DNA of 32,792 nt from Chitinophagaceae bacterium (lineage in GTDB: Bacteria; Bacteroidota; Bacteroidia; Chitinophagales; Chitinophagaceae). Where the stretch lies: NCBI GenBank assembly GCA_025929635.1, contig JAICPX010000005.1, positions 1 through 32,792 of the forward strand, in the 5' to 3' direction. The notes below the pieces were generated by a model. It was not told the DNA's origin and made no database searches. It worked only from the letters and a program-made list of their open reading frames with translations. Both the position numbers and the translations under genes were made by a program. Below, in pieces: positions 1 to 9,179 of this stretch (the stretch's first letter is position 1; each line of letters opens with the position of its first letter).

Positions 1-2
1 AA

Positions 3-68
3 GGATTGAAAAATGCACCAGCGCATGATGATAAATTCTTTAAAGTACCTAAAGTGATAAAAAAATGA
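3..68 (+). CDS. C-terminal fragment of an upstream CDS (ends ...GLKNAPAHDDKFFKVPKVIKK*), product unknown
   Basis: Only frame open from the window edge; TGA at 66-68. Too short to assign. Confidence 0.4.
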   Translation, partial: GLKNAPAHDDKFFKVPKVIKK

Positions 69-130
69 AGCCTGCGGTCTGAGGTCTGATCGGTTCCAAC
101 TTCAGACCTCCGGCTTCAGACTTCGGACCT
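67..130. repeat. Imperfect inverted repeat built from GTCTGA/TCAGAC units
   Basis: GAGGTCTGA (81-89) pairs with TCAGACCTC (102-110); GAAGCC (67-72) pairs with GGCTTC (112-117); further units GTCTGA 77-82, TCAGAC 116-121, TCGGAC 123-128. Confidence 0.6.
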
Positions 131-137
131 CAATTTT

Positions 138-845
138 ATGAACTCAGTCATACATCTCGACAACATCCGCAAGAGCTACTACATGGGCCGCATGGAACTG
201 GAAGTATTAAAAGGCATCAAGGTAGATATCTTTCGTAACGAATATGTAGCACTAATGGGACCGTCCGGTTCCGGCAAAAGTACATTGATGAACATCATTG
301 GGTGCCTCGACACACCGACTGCCGGTGTCTATATCTTAAACGGTCACGACATCAGCAAAACAGAAGATAATAAGTTGGCTGAGATAAGAAATAAGGAGAT
401 CGGTTTTGTGTTTCAGCAATTCAATTTATTGCCAAGGTTAACCGCACTGGAAAACGTAGCACTGCCATTGGTATATGCCGGTATGGGCAAAAGGCTTCGC
501 ACTGAAAAAGCAAAACATGTCATGGAACTGGTTAGTCTTAGCGATCGCAGCCATCATAAACCAAATGAGTTGAGCGGCGGGCAATGCCAGCGGGTAGCGA
601 TTGCCCGGGCGCTCGTAAATGATCCCTCGATTATTCTTGCCGATGAACCCACAGGTAATCTTGATACAAAAACTTCTTACGAGATCATGGAGATCTTTGA
701 CAAGATCCATTCTGCAGGAAATACCATTGTGCTCGTAACACATGAAACTGATATTGCCAATCATGCCCATCGTATTGTGAGATTGAGAGATGGAATGATA
801 GAAAGTGATATGCGGAATGAACACGCAAAAGTTTATACGCACTAA
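138..845 (+). CDS. ABC transporter ATP-binding protein, MacB/LolD type
   Basis: Walker [10 protein letters not shown], signature LSGGQCQRV, Walker [14 protein letters not shown]-loop VTHE. Confidence 0.92.
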   Translation: MNSVIHLDNIRKSYYMGRMELEVLKGIKVDIFRNEYVALMGPSGSGKSTLMNIIGCLDTPTAGVYILNGHDISKTEDNKLAEIRNKEIGFVFQQFNLLPRLTALENVALPLVYAGMGKRLRTEKAKHVMELVSLSDRSHHKPNELSGGQCQRVAIARALVNDPSIILADEPTGNLDTKTSYEIMEIFDKIHSAGNTIVLVTHETDIANHAHRIVRLRDGMIESDMRNEHAKVYTH

Positions 846-848
846 GCC

Positions 849-1409
849 ATGTCAAATAAGATCTATACTAAAACCGGTGACAAAGGAAAAACATCATTGA
901 TTGGTGGCACAAAAGTTTTTAAATCTGACCTGAGAATAGAAGCCTACGGAACCGTAGATGAGTTGAATTCATTCATTGGTTGGTGTCTTGATCATTTAAA
1001 ACCAAACAGCATAAATAACGTGTTGGCGGAAATACAGGACAGGCTTTTTACAATAGGTTCAGCGCTTGCCTGCGATCCTGACAAAGAAACCAAACTGAAA
1101 ATCCCTGACCTGCATGAAAGCGATGTGGAGTTGCTGGAAAAAGAAATTGATAAAATGAATGAAGTTCTGCCTGTAATGAAATCCTTTATTCTCCCCGGTG
1201 GACACATCGCGGTATCATCACTTCATATAGCGCGAACGGTTTGCCGGCGGGCCGAACGTTGCTGTGTTAAAATGCAAAAAAAAGAAATGGAAGTCGAAGA
1301 CATGATCATAAAATATCTTAACCGGCTTAGCGATTATCTCTTTGTATTAGCGCGTTTTTCCGCACTCCAACTGAGTGCCGAAGAAATACCCTGGAAACCA
1401 AGGTTGTAA
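849..1409 (+). CDS. Cob(I)yrinic acid a,c-diamide adenosyltransferase, PduO/MMAB type
   Basis: N-terminal IYTKTGDKGKTSLIGG, EAYGTVDELNSFIG, C-terminal RRAERCCV and YLNRLSDYLFVLAR motifs typical of the PduO family. Confidence 0.93.
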   Translation: MSNKIYTKTGDKGKTSLIGGTKVFKSDLRIEAYGTVDELNSFIGWCLDHLKPNSINNVLAEIQDRLFTIGSALACDPDKETKLKIPDLHESDVELLEKEIDKMNEVLPVMKSFILPGGHIAVSSLHIARTVCRRAERCCVKMQKKEMEVEDMIIKYLNRLSDYLFVLARFSALQLSAEEIPWKPRL

Positions 1410-1445
1410 TTTATTCAAATTTGTTTCCTTAATTTCAGGAGTATT

Positions 1446-4316
1446 ATGAGGAGGTACCTGAAATACTTTTTAATTCTTGCCCTTTCATTAAACAAGGCAA
1501 CCGCACAATTATTACCTTTTAAAACATATTCCTCTAAAGATGGATTGATCAGCAACAAGGTGACCGCCGTCATCCGGGATGAATTGGGCTTATTATGGGT
1601 CGGAACTCCTTTTGGCGTTAACTGGTTTGACGGAGCCAGGTTTACAGAACCGTCTATAAAAGTTATAAGTGGCCAACTTTACATTACCAATTTTTTTAAG
1701 GATAGCAAAAAAAATATTTGGGTACTCAGTTTTTATAACGGTCTTTACAAATACCAAGATCACCAATTCATAAATTTTCTTCCAGGACCGTTCCTGGAAT
1801 CCGTAGCAAACAATGTCTTTGATATGGCAGAACTTGGAACCGATGACTACATTGTTGCTACAGATCAAAATGTTTTCCGTTTTAATGGAAAGCGCTTTTC
1901 GCTCTTTGATCCGGCCAACGAGAAAATGCATATACAATTCAATTCAATAGGACTTGTAGAGGATCGCTGGCTGTTCTTTTCATGCTCGAAGGGAGTTTTC
2001 GTATATAAAAAAGTAAAGGACCAGTGGCAATTTGCCGGCCATGCACTACAGGATTACGATATTGGCAAGTTGGTTATTGAACATGACCATGTCTGGATTG
2101 CTACTCAAAAGGGGTTATTGTATTTTGATGATCCGGAAATGATATTAACGAACGATGTAAAACAAATTCTTCTGAAAAATAAACCGGTCTATTCAATTAG
2201 TTATCATGAACAAACCGGGGAATTATGGATTTCGTCTGATAAGTTATACCGTGTGAAAAATGGTCAAATGGCAAGCCTTGATGCAACCAATGGCTTAACC
2301 TTTCCTCCAGGGAAAGTTTATTTTGACCATGAAAATATTGTGTGGATTGGTAGTGATCGCGGAATAACAAAATTGGCAAAAGAAAATCCCTTGTTCTATG
2401 ATCTGACCAAAGGACCTGCGAATTCCATGCTCACATCAATAAGTCATGATGAAAAAAATGATCTGTGGTTCGGAACTTTTGACGGATTAGGAAAGAAAAT
2501 AAATAATGATTTTAAAGCGTACCGTTCAGTTGGAAACAAGGCGGTCGGTTATGTCGCCTGGCTTCATAAAACAAAGGATCATATTTTATACGCAGGGACC
2601 GCGGCAGGAATAGTAAAAATTCAAAACAATCATTTGCAAGTAAAATATGGATTGAGAAGTACAAAACTTTATGAAGATGAAAAAGGAATTTTGTGGGTAG
2701 CAACAGAGCATGGCAGCGTTTATAAAATCGCACAGGATAGTCTTTTGGAATTAAATATTCAACCGCTCATTCCGGATTTTATTGACGCGATATACAAAGA
2801 TGCAGATGGAAACTTGTGGCTCGGATACCGGGGTATCGGTATTCGAAAATACCGTTTGGAAAACGACCATGCCAGACTTATAAAAGAATATTCACCTAAG
2901 CATGGCTTCAAAGATCTGAGAATACGATGCTCATATACAGATAAACAGGGTAATATTTATTTTGGTACCCGGACAAATGGCGTATTCATTATTTCTTCTC
3001 TAAATGACAATAGAACCTGGCATTTCACTACAGTCAATGGTCTTTCCGCCAATTGGGTCAAATTTATTTCAAGTGATCACCAGGGGAACATTTATATGGC
3101 AACCAATAAAGGAGTCAATATTATTTCGGGGCCATTGGATAAGCCTTTCATAAGGAAATTGAACGTTTTCAATGAAGATATTGCAGATGCCTCCAACACC
3201 ATTTATTTCGAAAACGAAAAACTTTGGATCGGAACTGATGCAGGGTTGATGGAGTATTTTCCGGATGAAGACACGACAGATCCTAAGGATCCTATGATTT
3301 TTATCACACAGCTTTCAATCAATGGCAAAACCGATAGTATATTACCCCCTTATTTTTCTTCCGCTTACAAAAAGCTCGCTGCAGGCAATGCAATTATTTC
3401 ATTTGAATTTGCCGGCATCCAGTTCAGCGATGAGGCTTCGCTTCAATATCGTTATAAACTGGAAGGCCAGGACCAGGATTGGACCTACGCGGGCACCAGG
3501 AATTTTGTCAGCTATAACCTGCCTCCCGGTAATTATACTTTTAAAGCGCAGGCCGGCAACTCGTCTGGCAACTGGAGCCGCCAGCCCGCAACCTTTAATT
3601 TTATAATCCCTGCGCCATTTTGGAAGACATGGTGGTTCATTTCTGCAGTAACCATGGCCACTTGCATCCTTGTTGTAATTATCTATCGCTACCGCTTACA
3701 GCAAGTGTTGAAATTAGAGCGGCTTCGGCATCGTATCTCGACCGATCTCCATGATGATATTGGATCAACCTTAAGCTCTATTTCCATTCTAAGCGATATA
3801 GCCGCGAAAGAGAAAGATCATCGACAGTCCGGAAGCATGTTGCAGGAAATAAAACATAATTCGGTCTCGTTGATGGAAAAAATGGATGATATTGTATGGA
3901 GTATAAACCCCAGGAATGATTCGATCGGGGACCTGATGCTGCGCATCAAACGATTCGCCGCTAAATTGTTTGAAGCAAAGGAAATAGATTATACAATTAC
4001 TATTGATGCATCCATTCATAAGGCAAAACTTAATATGGAAACCCGGCAGCATATTTACCTTATCATGAAAGAAGGAATTAATAATCTTGTAAAATATTCT
4101 GATTGTACAAAAGCATTAATTACCGTTGAATATGAAAACAATTATTTAGATATTGGAATAAGCGACAATGGCAGGGGATTCAATCAGCAACAAATACAAT
4201 TTGGAAATGGCATTATCAGCATGAAAAAACGAGCGGAAGCAATTAATGCGCAGATCAGGATCGATTCAGAACTAAATAAGGGAACAATTGTTTCCCTGCA
4301 CACTAAAATCAAATGA
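1446..4316 (+). CDS. Two-component regulator propeller / Y_Y_Y domain sensor histidine kinase
   Basis: Signal-like N-terminus, repeated W-[VIL]-G-[TS] propeller motifs (LLWVGTPFGVN, LWFGTFDGLG, LWIGTDAGL), Y_Y_Y-like segment (YRYKLEGQDQDWTYAG...LPPGNYTFKAQA), one TM, HisKA_3 H-box (STDLHDDIGSTLSSISIL) and HATPase (ISDNGRGF). Confidence 0.93.
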   Translation: MRRYLKYFLILALSLNKATAQLLPFKTYSSKDGLISNKVTAVIRDELGLLWVGTPFGVNWFDGARFTEPSIKVISGQLYITNFFKDSKKNIWVLSFYNGLYKYQDHQFINFLPGPFLESVANNVFDMAELGTDDYIVATDQNVFRFNGKRFSLFDPANEKMHIQFNSIGLVEDRWLFFSCSKGVFVYKKVKDQWQFAGHALQDYDIGKLVIEHDHVWIATQKGLLYFDDPEMILTNDVKQILLKNKPVYSISYHEQTGELWISSDKLYRVKNGQMASLDATNGLTFPPGKVYFDHENIVWIGSDRGITKLAKENPLFYDLTKGPANSMLTSISHDEKNDLWFGTFDGLGKKINNDFKAYRSVGNKAVGYVAWLHKTKDHILYAGTAAGIVKIQNNHLQVKYGLRSTKLYEDEKGILWVATEHGSVYKIAQDSLLELNIQPLIPDFIDAIYKDADGNLWLGYRGIGIRKYRLENDHARLIKEYSPKHGFKDLRIRCSYTDKQGNIYFGTRTNGVFIISSLNDNRTWHFTTVNGLSANWVKFISSDHQGNIYMATNKGVNIISGPLDKPFIRKLNVFNEDIADASNTIYFENEKLWIGTDAGLMEYFPDEDTTDPKDPMIFITQLSINGKTDSILPPYFSSAYKKLAAGNAIISFEFAGIQFSDEASLQYRYKLEGQDQDWTYAGTRNFVSYNLPPGNYTFKAQAGNSSGNWSRQPATFNFIIPAPFWKTWWFISAVTMATCILVVIIYRYRLQQVLKLERLRHRISTDLHDDIGSTLSSISILSDIAAKEKDHRQSGSMLQEIKHNSVSLMEKMDDIVWSINPRNDSIGDLMLRIKRFAAKLFEAKEIDYTITIDASIHKAKLNMETRQHIYLIMKEGINNLVKYSDCTKALITVEYENNYLDIGISDNGRGFNQQQIQFGNGIISMKKRAEAINAQIRIDSELNKGTIVSLHTKIK

Positions 4317-4359
4317 ATATCCGATATAAAATGAATTCCGATTTCCACAGTTTTACACT

Positions 4360-4992
4360 ATGATAAAAGTGGCCATAGTAGAAGACAATTCGGCGTTGCG
4401 ATTAAGTCTTGAACAGCTTTTCAGCAAAACACAAGGCATGCAGTGCGTTGCTTCATTGAGTAACCTGATGAATGTATTGAGTGAATTCAAAAGGTCCGAA
4501 CCCGATATTGTCTTAATGGATATTGGTTTGCCTGGAATAAGCGGGATTGAAGGCGTAAGAACGGTAAAATCAAATTTTGATACTATACATGTTTTGATGT
4601 TCACCGTTTTTGAAGATGATGAAAAGATCTTTGATGCGATCCGTGCCGGAGCATCAGGATACTTATTAAAAAGAACGCCGCCCGAAGAAATTATCGACGC
4701 TGTAAAGGAATTACATGAAGGCGGAGCCCCAATGAGCCCAAGCATTGCCCGGAAAGTGATACATGCTTTTCAAACGCAACCATCACAGGCAATAACTGAT
4801 TACCAGCTTACAGGCCGGGAAAAGGAAATCCTGTACTCGCTGGTAGATGGTTTAAGTTATAAAAAAATTGCGGAGAAATATTTTGTCAGCATTTCTACCA
4901 TTCGCACCCACATATCAAATATCTATCAAAAGCTTCATGTGAATTCAAAATCACAGGCTGTCGCCAAAGTGCTGCAGAATAAGTCTGTTTAA
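4360..4992 (+). CDS. LuxR/NarL-family response regulator
   Basis: Receiver with IVEDN, phospho-acceptor MDIGLPG, FTVFEDD and YLLKR; C-terminal HTH LTGREKEILYSLVDGLSYKKIAEKYFVSISTIRTHISNIYQKL. Confidence 0.93.
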   Translation: MIKVAIVEDNSALRLSLEQLFSKTQGMQCVASLSNLMNVLSEFKRSEPDIVLMDIGLPGISGIEGVRTVKSNFDTIHVLMFTVFEDDEKIFDAIRAGASGYLLKRTPPEEIIDAVKELHEGGAPMSPSIARKVIHAFQTQPSQAITDYQLTGREKEILYSLVDGLSYKKIAEKYFVSISTIRTHISNIYQKLHVNSKSQAVAKVLQNKSV

Positions 4993-5071
4993 ACATTCTC
5001 ATAAAATCAGATTTTTATCCGATTGTTTTGCCCCTGCTATTTCACTTTCTTTGGCCGTTAAATCTTGAAAT

Positions 5072-6352
5072 ATGAAAAAGTTATGGTGTGCCGCACTCAT
5101 CGTTGCATTGATTGGAATATGCAATAGTTCCTCTGCCCAAATTCTTGATAAAATAAAAAATAAGGCCAGGGGAAGGGCCGATCAAAAAGTCGATCAAACC
5201 ATTGACAAGGGATTAGATGAAGCGGAAGGAAAAAATAAAAAACCGAAAACCGAAGATGAAGCGGAAGGAAAAAATAAGAATGACGACGGGGTTAAGTCTG
5301 CGTCACAAGGTTTAAGAGCTTATTCCAGGTATGATTTCATACCTGGTGATAAAATTGTTTACGCGGAGGATTTTTCCCAGGATGCTATCGGGGAGTTTCC
5401 GTTGAAATGGAATACCAATGGGACAGGTGAAGTTGTGACGTTGGAAGGCGTACAGGGTAAATGGTTAAAAATCACCGAAAGCACTAAATATGAAACCGCT
5501 TATAAAAACAACTTACCTGAAAACTATACTGTCGAGTTTGACATCATTGCGGAATACAAAGATGACCAGGCTGTGCCCTATATAAATGTTCAGCTGCAAT
5601 CGGACAAGGCTGAAAATGATCCAGCTCCTCAAACTGTTGAAGTAAAATTAGCTCCCAATGGAGGGATCAATGTAGATGAGAGTCGCGATGGTCTTTATTA
5701 TGAATCAAGAAATGGCAAGAGTTACACAATTTTTGAAGGAAAGAAACAACTATTCTCAACATTTCATAAATATAATCATACCAGCACACCCGTACACATT
5801 TCCATATGGGTGCAAAAGCAAAGGATACGTGTTTGGGTTAACCAGGACAAAATGTATGACCTACCTAAAGGAATTGCTGAAAACATGAATTTGAATAAGC
5901 TCGCTTTTGAAACGACCAGCTATGGTGGGCCCGCTTCAAACTACAATTACTTTATATCAAACATTAAGATTGCAGTAGCGGCCCCTGATACAAGAAGCAA
6001 ACTACTTACCGAAGGCAAATGGAGCACAACAGGAATTCTGTTTGATGTCAATTCTGATAAAATAAAACCATCCTCGTACGGAACATTAAAGGAAATTGCG
6101 ACCATCCTTTCTGAAAATACGGATATCAAAGTAATGATCTTTGGTCACACAGATAGTGATGGAGATGATGCGAAAAATCTTGAACTATCTAAAAAAAGAG
6201 CTGATGCAGTAAAAACCGCATTGACCAAAGAATTTAATATTGATGGATCAAGATTGGAAACAGATGGTATGGGTGAAACCAACCCTGTAACAGATAACAA
6301 AACCCCTGAATCAAAAGCACAAAACAGACGAGTTGAATTTGTCAAATTGTAA
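5072..6352 (+). CDS. OmpA-family exported protein with a central jelly-roll-like region
   Basis: Signal peptide MKKLWCAALIVALIGICNSSSAQ; C-terminal OmpA domain (GILFDVNSDKIKPSS...IFGHTDSDGDDAKNLELSKKRADAVKTAL...GMGETNPV...NRRVEF). Confidence 0.88.
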   Translation: MKKLWCAALIVALIGICNSSSAQILDKIKNKARGRADQKVDQTIDKGLDEAEGKNKKPKTEDEAEGKNKNDDGVKSASQGLRAYSRYDFIPGDKIVYAEDFSQDAIGEFPLKWNTNGTGEVVTLEGVQGKWLKITESTKYETAYKNNLPENYTVEFDIIAEYKDDQAVPYINVQLQSDKAENDPAPQTVEVKLAPNGGINVDESRDGLYYESRNGKSYTIFEGKKQLFSTFHKYNHTSTPVHISIWVQKQRIRVWVNQDKMYDLPKGIAENMNLNKLAFETTSYGGPASNYNYFISNIKIAVAAPDTRSKLLTEGKWSTTGILFDVNSDKIKPSSYGTLKEIATILSENTDIKVMIFGHTDSDGDDAKNLELSKKRADAVKTALTKEFNIDGSRLETDGMGETNPVTDNKTPESKAQNRRVEFVKL

Positions 6353-7940
6353 AACGGTCGCAACCAAAAACTACTTTTATCCCATTGTTGTGCTTTTGTT
6401 GGCATCCTTTACGGCACGATCGCAACAATGTGGTAACTGTAAAGAGATTCCCAGGATTGCAGGTTTTGGCTTTGATATAAAAGTAAGCGAGCCAAATAAA
6501 GAAGCAGGTACCGAAGATCTTTGGCCTGAATGGAAGAACTTATTCATGATAGCCTCAGTGGTTTCAACGCAGATAGCCAACAATGAAGCCGGGTGTGTAA
6601 GAATAACGATTCCCCCATCAGTGGATACCGGTGGTGTAGAGTTACTGTCTGTAGGTGGAGAAACATTTGTCAATCTTCCTTCCAATCCTTTGATTTCTCA
6701 GGATCTTTCCAGGTATGGAAATTACTTGCTGACCGGTTCAATTACCAATAATAGCACGACCTGTTATTTATACGTTGAGGTGCAGACGGCCTGCAGCCGT
6801 AAAGTAGTAACATCGGCACAAACGAGTTTTTCACTTTCATCAGTAGCCGGCAACATAAGCCAGATAGCACAGCAGGCGGTTGCGCAACTCTCTCCCCTCG
6901 CTGAAAAAATAAAAAACTTTGAGCTTTCGGAACGACAGCAGTTCAAACAGCTTTCGCTCTTTCCTTTAAGTTGGGGCGACCCGATCAAGATCACACCTCA
7001 AAAGCAAACTTTAAAAACAAATGAAAGCACTCCCTTTACAATTGAAGTGAAAGATTGCGATGGAAAACCTTTAGCGGGGAGAGAGGTGTATTTCAATGAA
7101 ACCACGTTTGAAGGATTAAAAGTAAATGGCACCACAGGCGGTACAGTAAGTCCGAAAAAAGTTGTTACAGACGCAAACGGCAGGGCCAATGCAACTTTCA
7201 CTTTAAGGGGTGAATCCACAGAGGCAATAATCGCTGCACATAGCCCCGGAAAAGACGTAAAAGGCTGTAATAGCATTTTGTTTGGCGATGCTCCGATTAA
7301 TATCAAATACACTCATTCAGGATATGTAACCTATACTTATAAAGGCTCATCCGGATTGACAACTGATAAGAAAGATCAGACCATGTCATACTACTATACC
7401 GGTAAAGAAAATACCTCCATTACATATCGTGCCAGCTTTTATGGTGAAGGGGGCGTAGGATCGATATCAGTCAGTAATCCGGATGAAGAGTCCGGCAGTG
7501 CTGACATTCCGGATTTGCTTGAATCAGGCACCTACAATCACCATAAAGATGATTACTGGAAAAATACGATCATCTGTAACTGTGCAGGTAAAGGTGATGT
7601 GACCGAACAGAAAATCAAAGCGACTTCCGCGGGTGAAATACAAAACAGCAGTGTTCATTTTGATTACAATGAAGGTCACGGACGAATTAGGCTGGATTTG
7701 CGATTCATTTCATCGAATTCTTCTTCATTTATGGCCACACACCTTCCTTCGCAATCTTCAACGTCGCAAGATGAGCTTCAGTGGCCGGTAGATTTTGATA
7801 CTATGCTGGATAAGAATTTCTCCATTAAAAGAGAAAAAGTCGGCAACCGGACCCGTTACACTGTTGAAGGAGAGCAGACGAATAAAACCAATTCGCTTCA
7901 TCAATCAGCCAGGGTCAAAATGGTGATATGGGAAAAATGA
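6333..7940 (+). CDS. Exported hypothetical protein with a bacterial Ig-like (Big_1-like) domain
   Basis: TTG start overlapping the previous CDS by 20 nt; signal peptide YPIVVLLLASFTARSQ; Ig-like stretch FTIEVKDCDGKPLAGREVYFNET...VVTDANGRANATFTLRG. Confidence 0.75.
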   Translation: MNLSNCKTVATKNYFYPIVVLLLASFTARSQQCGNCKEIPRIAGFGFDIKVSEPNKEAGTEDLWPEWKNLFMIASVVSTQIANNEAGCVRITIPPSVDTGGVELLSVGGETFVNLPSNPLISQDLSRYGNYLLTGSITNNSTTCYLYVEVQTACSRKVVTSAQTSFSLSSVAGNISQIAQQAVAQLSPLAEKIKNFELSERQQFKQLSLFPLSWGDPIKITPQKQTLKTNESTPFTIEVKDCDGKPLAGREVYFNETTFEGLKVNGTTGGTVSPKKVVTDANGRANATFTLRGESTEAIIAAHSPGKDVKGCNSILFGDAPINIKYTHSGYVTYTYKGSSGLTTDKKDQTMSYYYTGKENTSITYRASFYGEGGVGSISVSNPDEESGSADIPDLLESGTYNHHKDDYWKNTIICNCAGKGDVTEQKIKATSAGEIQNSSVHFDYNEGHGRIRLDLRFISSNSSSFMATHLPSQSSTSQDELQWPVDFDTMLDKNFSIKREKVGNRTRYTVEGEQTNKTNSLHQSARVKMVIWEK

Positions 7941-8597
7941 TCATGGCTCAACTATTATTCCATCTTTCATATGCAACACCCGATCACTTAACTGCGATAA
8001 TTCTTCATTGTGAGTGACGATCAGGAAGGTTTGATTGAATTGGTTGCGCAAATCAAAAAATAAATGATGAAGCTCCTGTGCATTGGCGCTATCAAGATTG
8101 CCTGTCGGTTCGTCTGCAAAAACTATGTTAGGGTTGTTTATTAATGCCCTGGCAACGGCTACTCTTTGTTGTTCACCCCCGGAAAGTTGATTGGGTTTGT
8201 TTTCGTTTCTTTTAGCCAGGCCAAGGATATCCAACAATTCCTTAGCCTTAGTCTTAACCTCAACCTTTCCCCTGCCCGCTAACCAACCGGGAATACATAC
8301 ATTTTCCAGCGCAGTGAACTCAGGTAGCAAGTGGTGAAACTGGAATACAAAGCCAATATGCTTGTTTCGGAAAGCAGCGAGCCTGTTACCCGAAAGTTCG
8401 CTAAGATCCTTACTGTTGATAACTATTTCCCCCTTGTCTGGTTTATCCAGTGTACCCAGGATATGAAGCAACGTGCTTTTCCCACATCCCGATGGCCCAA
8501 CTATTGACACAACTTCGGCTTTCCTAATTTCCAGGTTCACTCCGCGAAGCACTTCCAGTGATCCATAACGCTTATAAATATTTTTACCCGTTAGCAT
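7941..8597 (-). CDS. lolD: Lipoprotein-release-type ABC transporter ATP-binding protein (LolD-like)
   Basis: Walker [10 protein letters not shown], signature [15 protein letters not shown], Walker [13 protein letters not shown]; overall LolD-like sequence. Confidence 0.88.
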   Translation of the reverse strand: MLTGKNIYKRYGSLEVLRGVNLEIRKAEVVSIVGPSGCGKSTLLHILGTLDKPDKGEIVINSKDLSELSGNRLAAFRNKHIGFVFQFHHLLPEFTALENVCIPGWLAGRGKVEVKTKAKELLDILGLAKRNENKPNQLSGGEQQRVAVARALINNPNIVFADEPTGNLDSANAQELHHLFFDLRNQFNQTFLIVTHNEELSQLSDRVLHMKDGIIVEP

Positions 8598-8710
8598 GCA
8601 GCCTTTCTGAAATTTAGATAATCAATACAGTAAACCCGGCCCGAAAATAAGCAGGGCAAATGAGGGAAGAAAATTTAAGAAACCATTTATACCGGCGGCA
8701 AAACCCTAAT

Positions 8711-8741
8711 TTGGAAAATTCGTTATTAAAGCTACATTTGC
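8711..8741 (+). promoter_or_regulatory. Putative Bacteroidota sigma-ABfr-type promoter
   Basis: TTTG (8711-8714), 19-nt spacer, TACATTTG (8734-8741) matching TTTG-N19-TAnnTTTG, upstream of ATG at 8809. Confidence 0.6.
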
Positions 8742-8808
8742 GAAAAATTTGAGGGGCGGGTTTTGCGTTGTATTGTAGACCGAGTCCTGAAAAAACAAAA
8801 AACAAAGA

Positions 8809-9033
8809 ATGTTCTGGACCTTAGAGTTAGCATCATATCTTGAAGAAGCGCCCTGGCCGGCTACCAAGGACGAACTTATCGACTATTCGATCCGTAGTGG
8901 CGCTCCTATTGAAGTCGTTGAAAATTTGCAGGAGCTTGAAGACGAAGGAGGCGAGGTTTACGAAAGCATTGAAGACATCTGGCCCGATTACCCCAGCCAG
9001 GAAGATTTTATGTTTAATGAAGACGAATACTAA
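8809..9033 (+). CDS. DUF2795-family small acidic protein
   Basis: 74 aa: FWTLELASYLEEAPWPATKDELIDYSIRSGAPIEVVENLQELEDEGGEVYESIEDIWPDYPSQEDF; resembles conserved Bacteroidota DUF2795 proteins. Confidence 0.8.
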   Translation: MFWTLELASYLEEAPWPATKDELIDYSIRSGAPIEVVENLQELEDEGGEVYESIEDIWPDYPSQEDFMFNEDEY

Positions 9034-9046
9034 ACACCTGTTCCGT

Positions 9047-9063
9047 CCTTAGCTTGTCGAAGG
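9047..9063. repeat. Dispersed-repeat-like element CCTTAGCTTGTCGAAGG
   Basis: Imperfect inverted repeat in the convergent intergenic region; resembles CCTTCGACAAGCT(C)AGG elements recalled from many genomes. Confidence 0.45.
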
Positions 9064-9103
9064 AAAAGGAAACGTAAATAAATTCTTTTCTCCAATAAAA
9101 TGG

Positions 9104-9137
9104 AAACCGCTTCTGAAATGAAGCGGTTTGATTTTTT
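9104..9137 (+). terminator. Intrinsic terminator after the DUF2795 gene
   Basis: Perfect stem AAACCGCTTC (9104-9113) / GAAGCGGTTT (9120-9129) with 6-nt loop, followed by GATTTTTT. Confidence 0.85.
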
Positions 9138-9179
9138 ATGAACCCGGCATTATTACTACTATTAAACTTATGATGCGTC

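Noticed and set aside
438-842. ORF antisense to the first ABC ATPase
   Set aside because: Fully inside a well-supported CDS with catalytic motifs; no recognisable domain in the antisense product.
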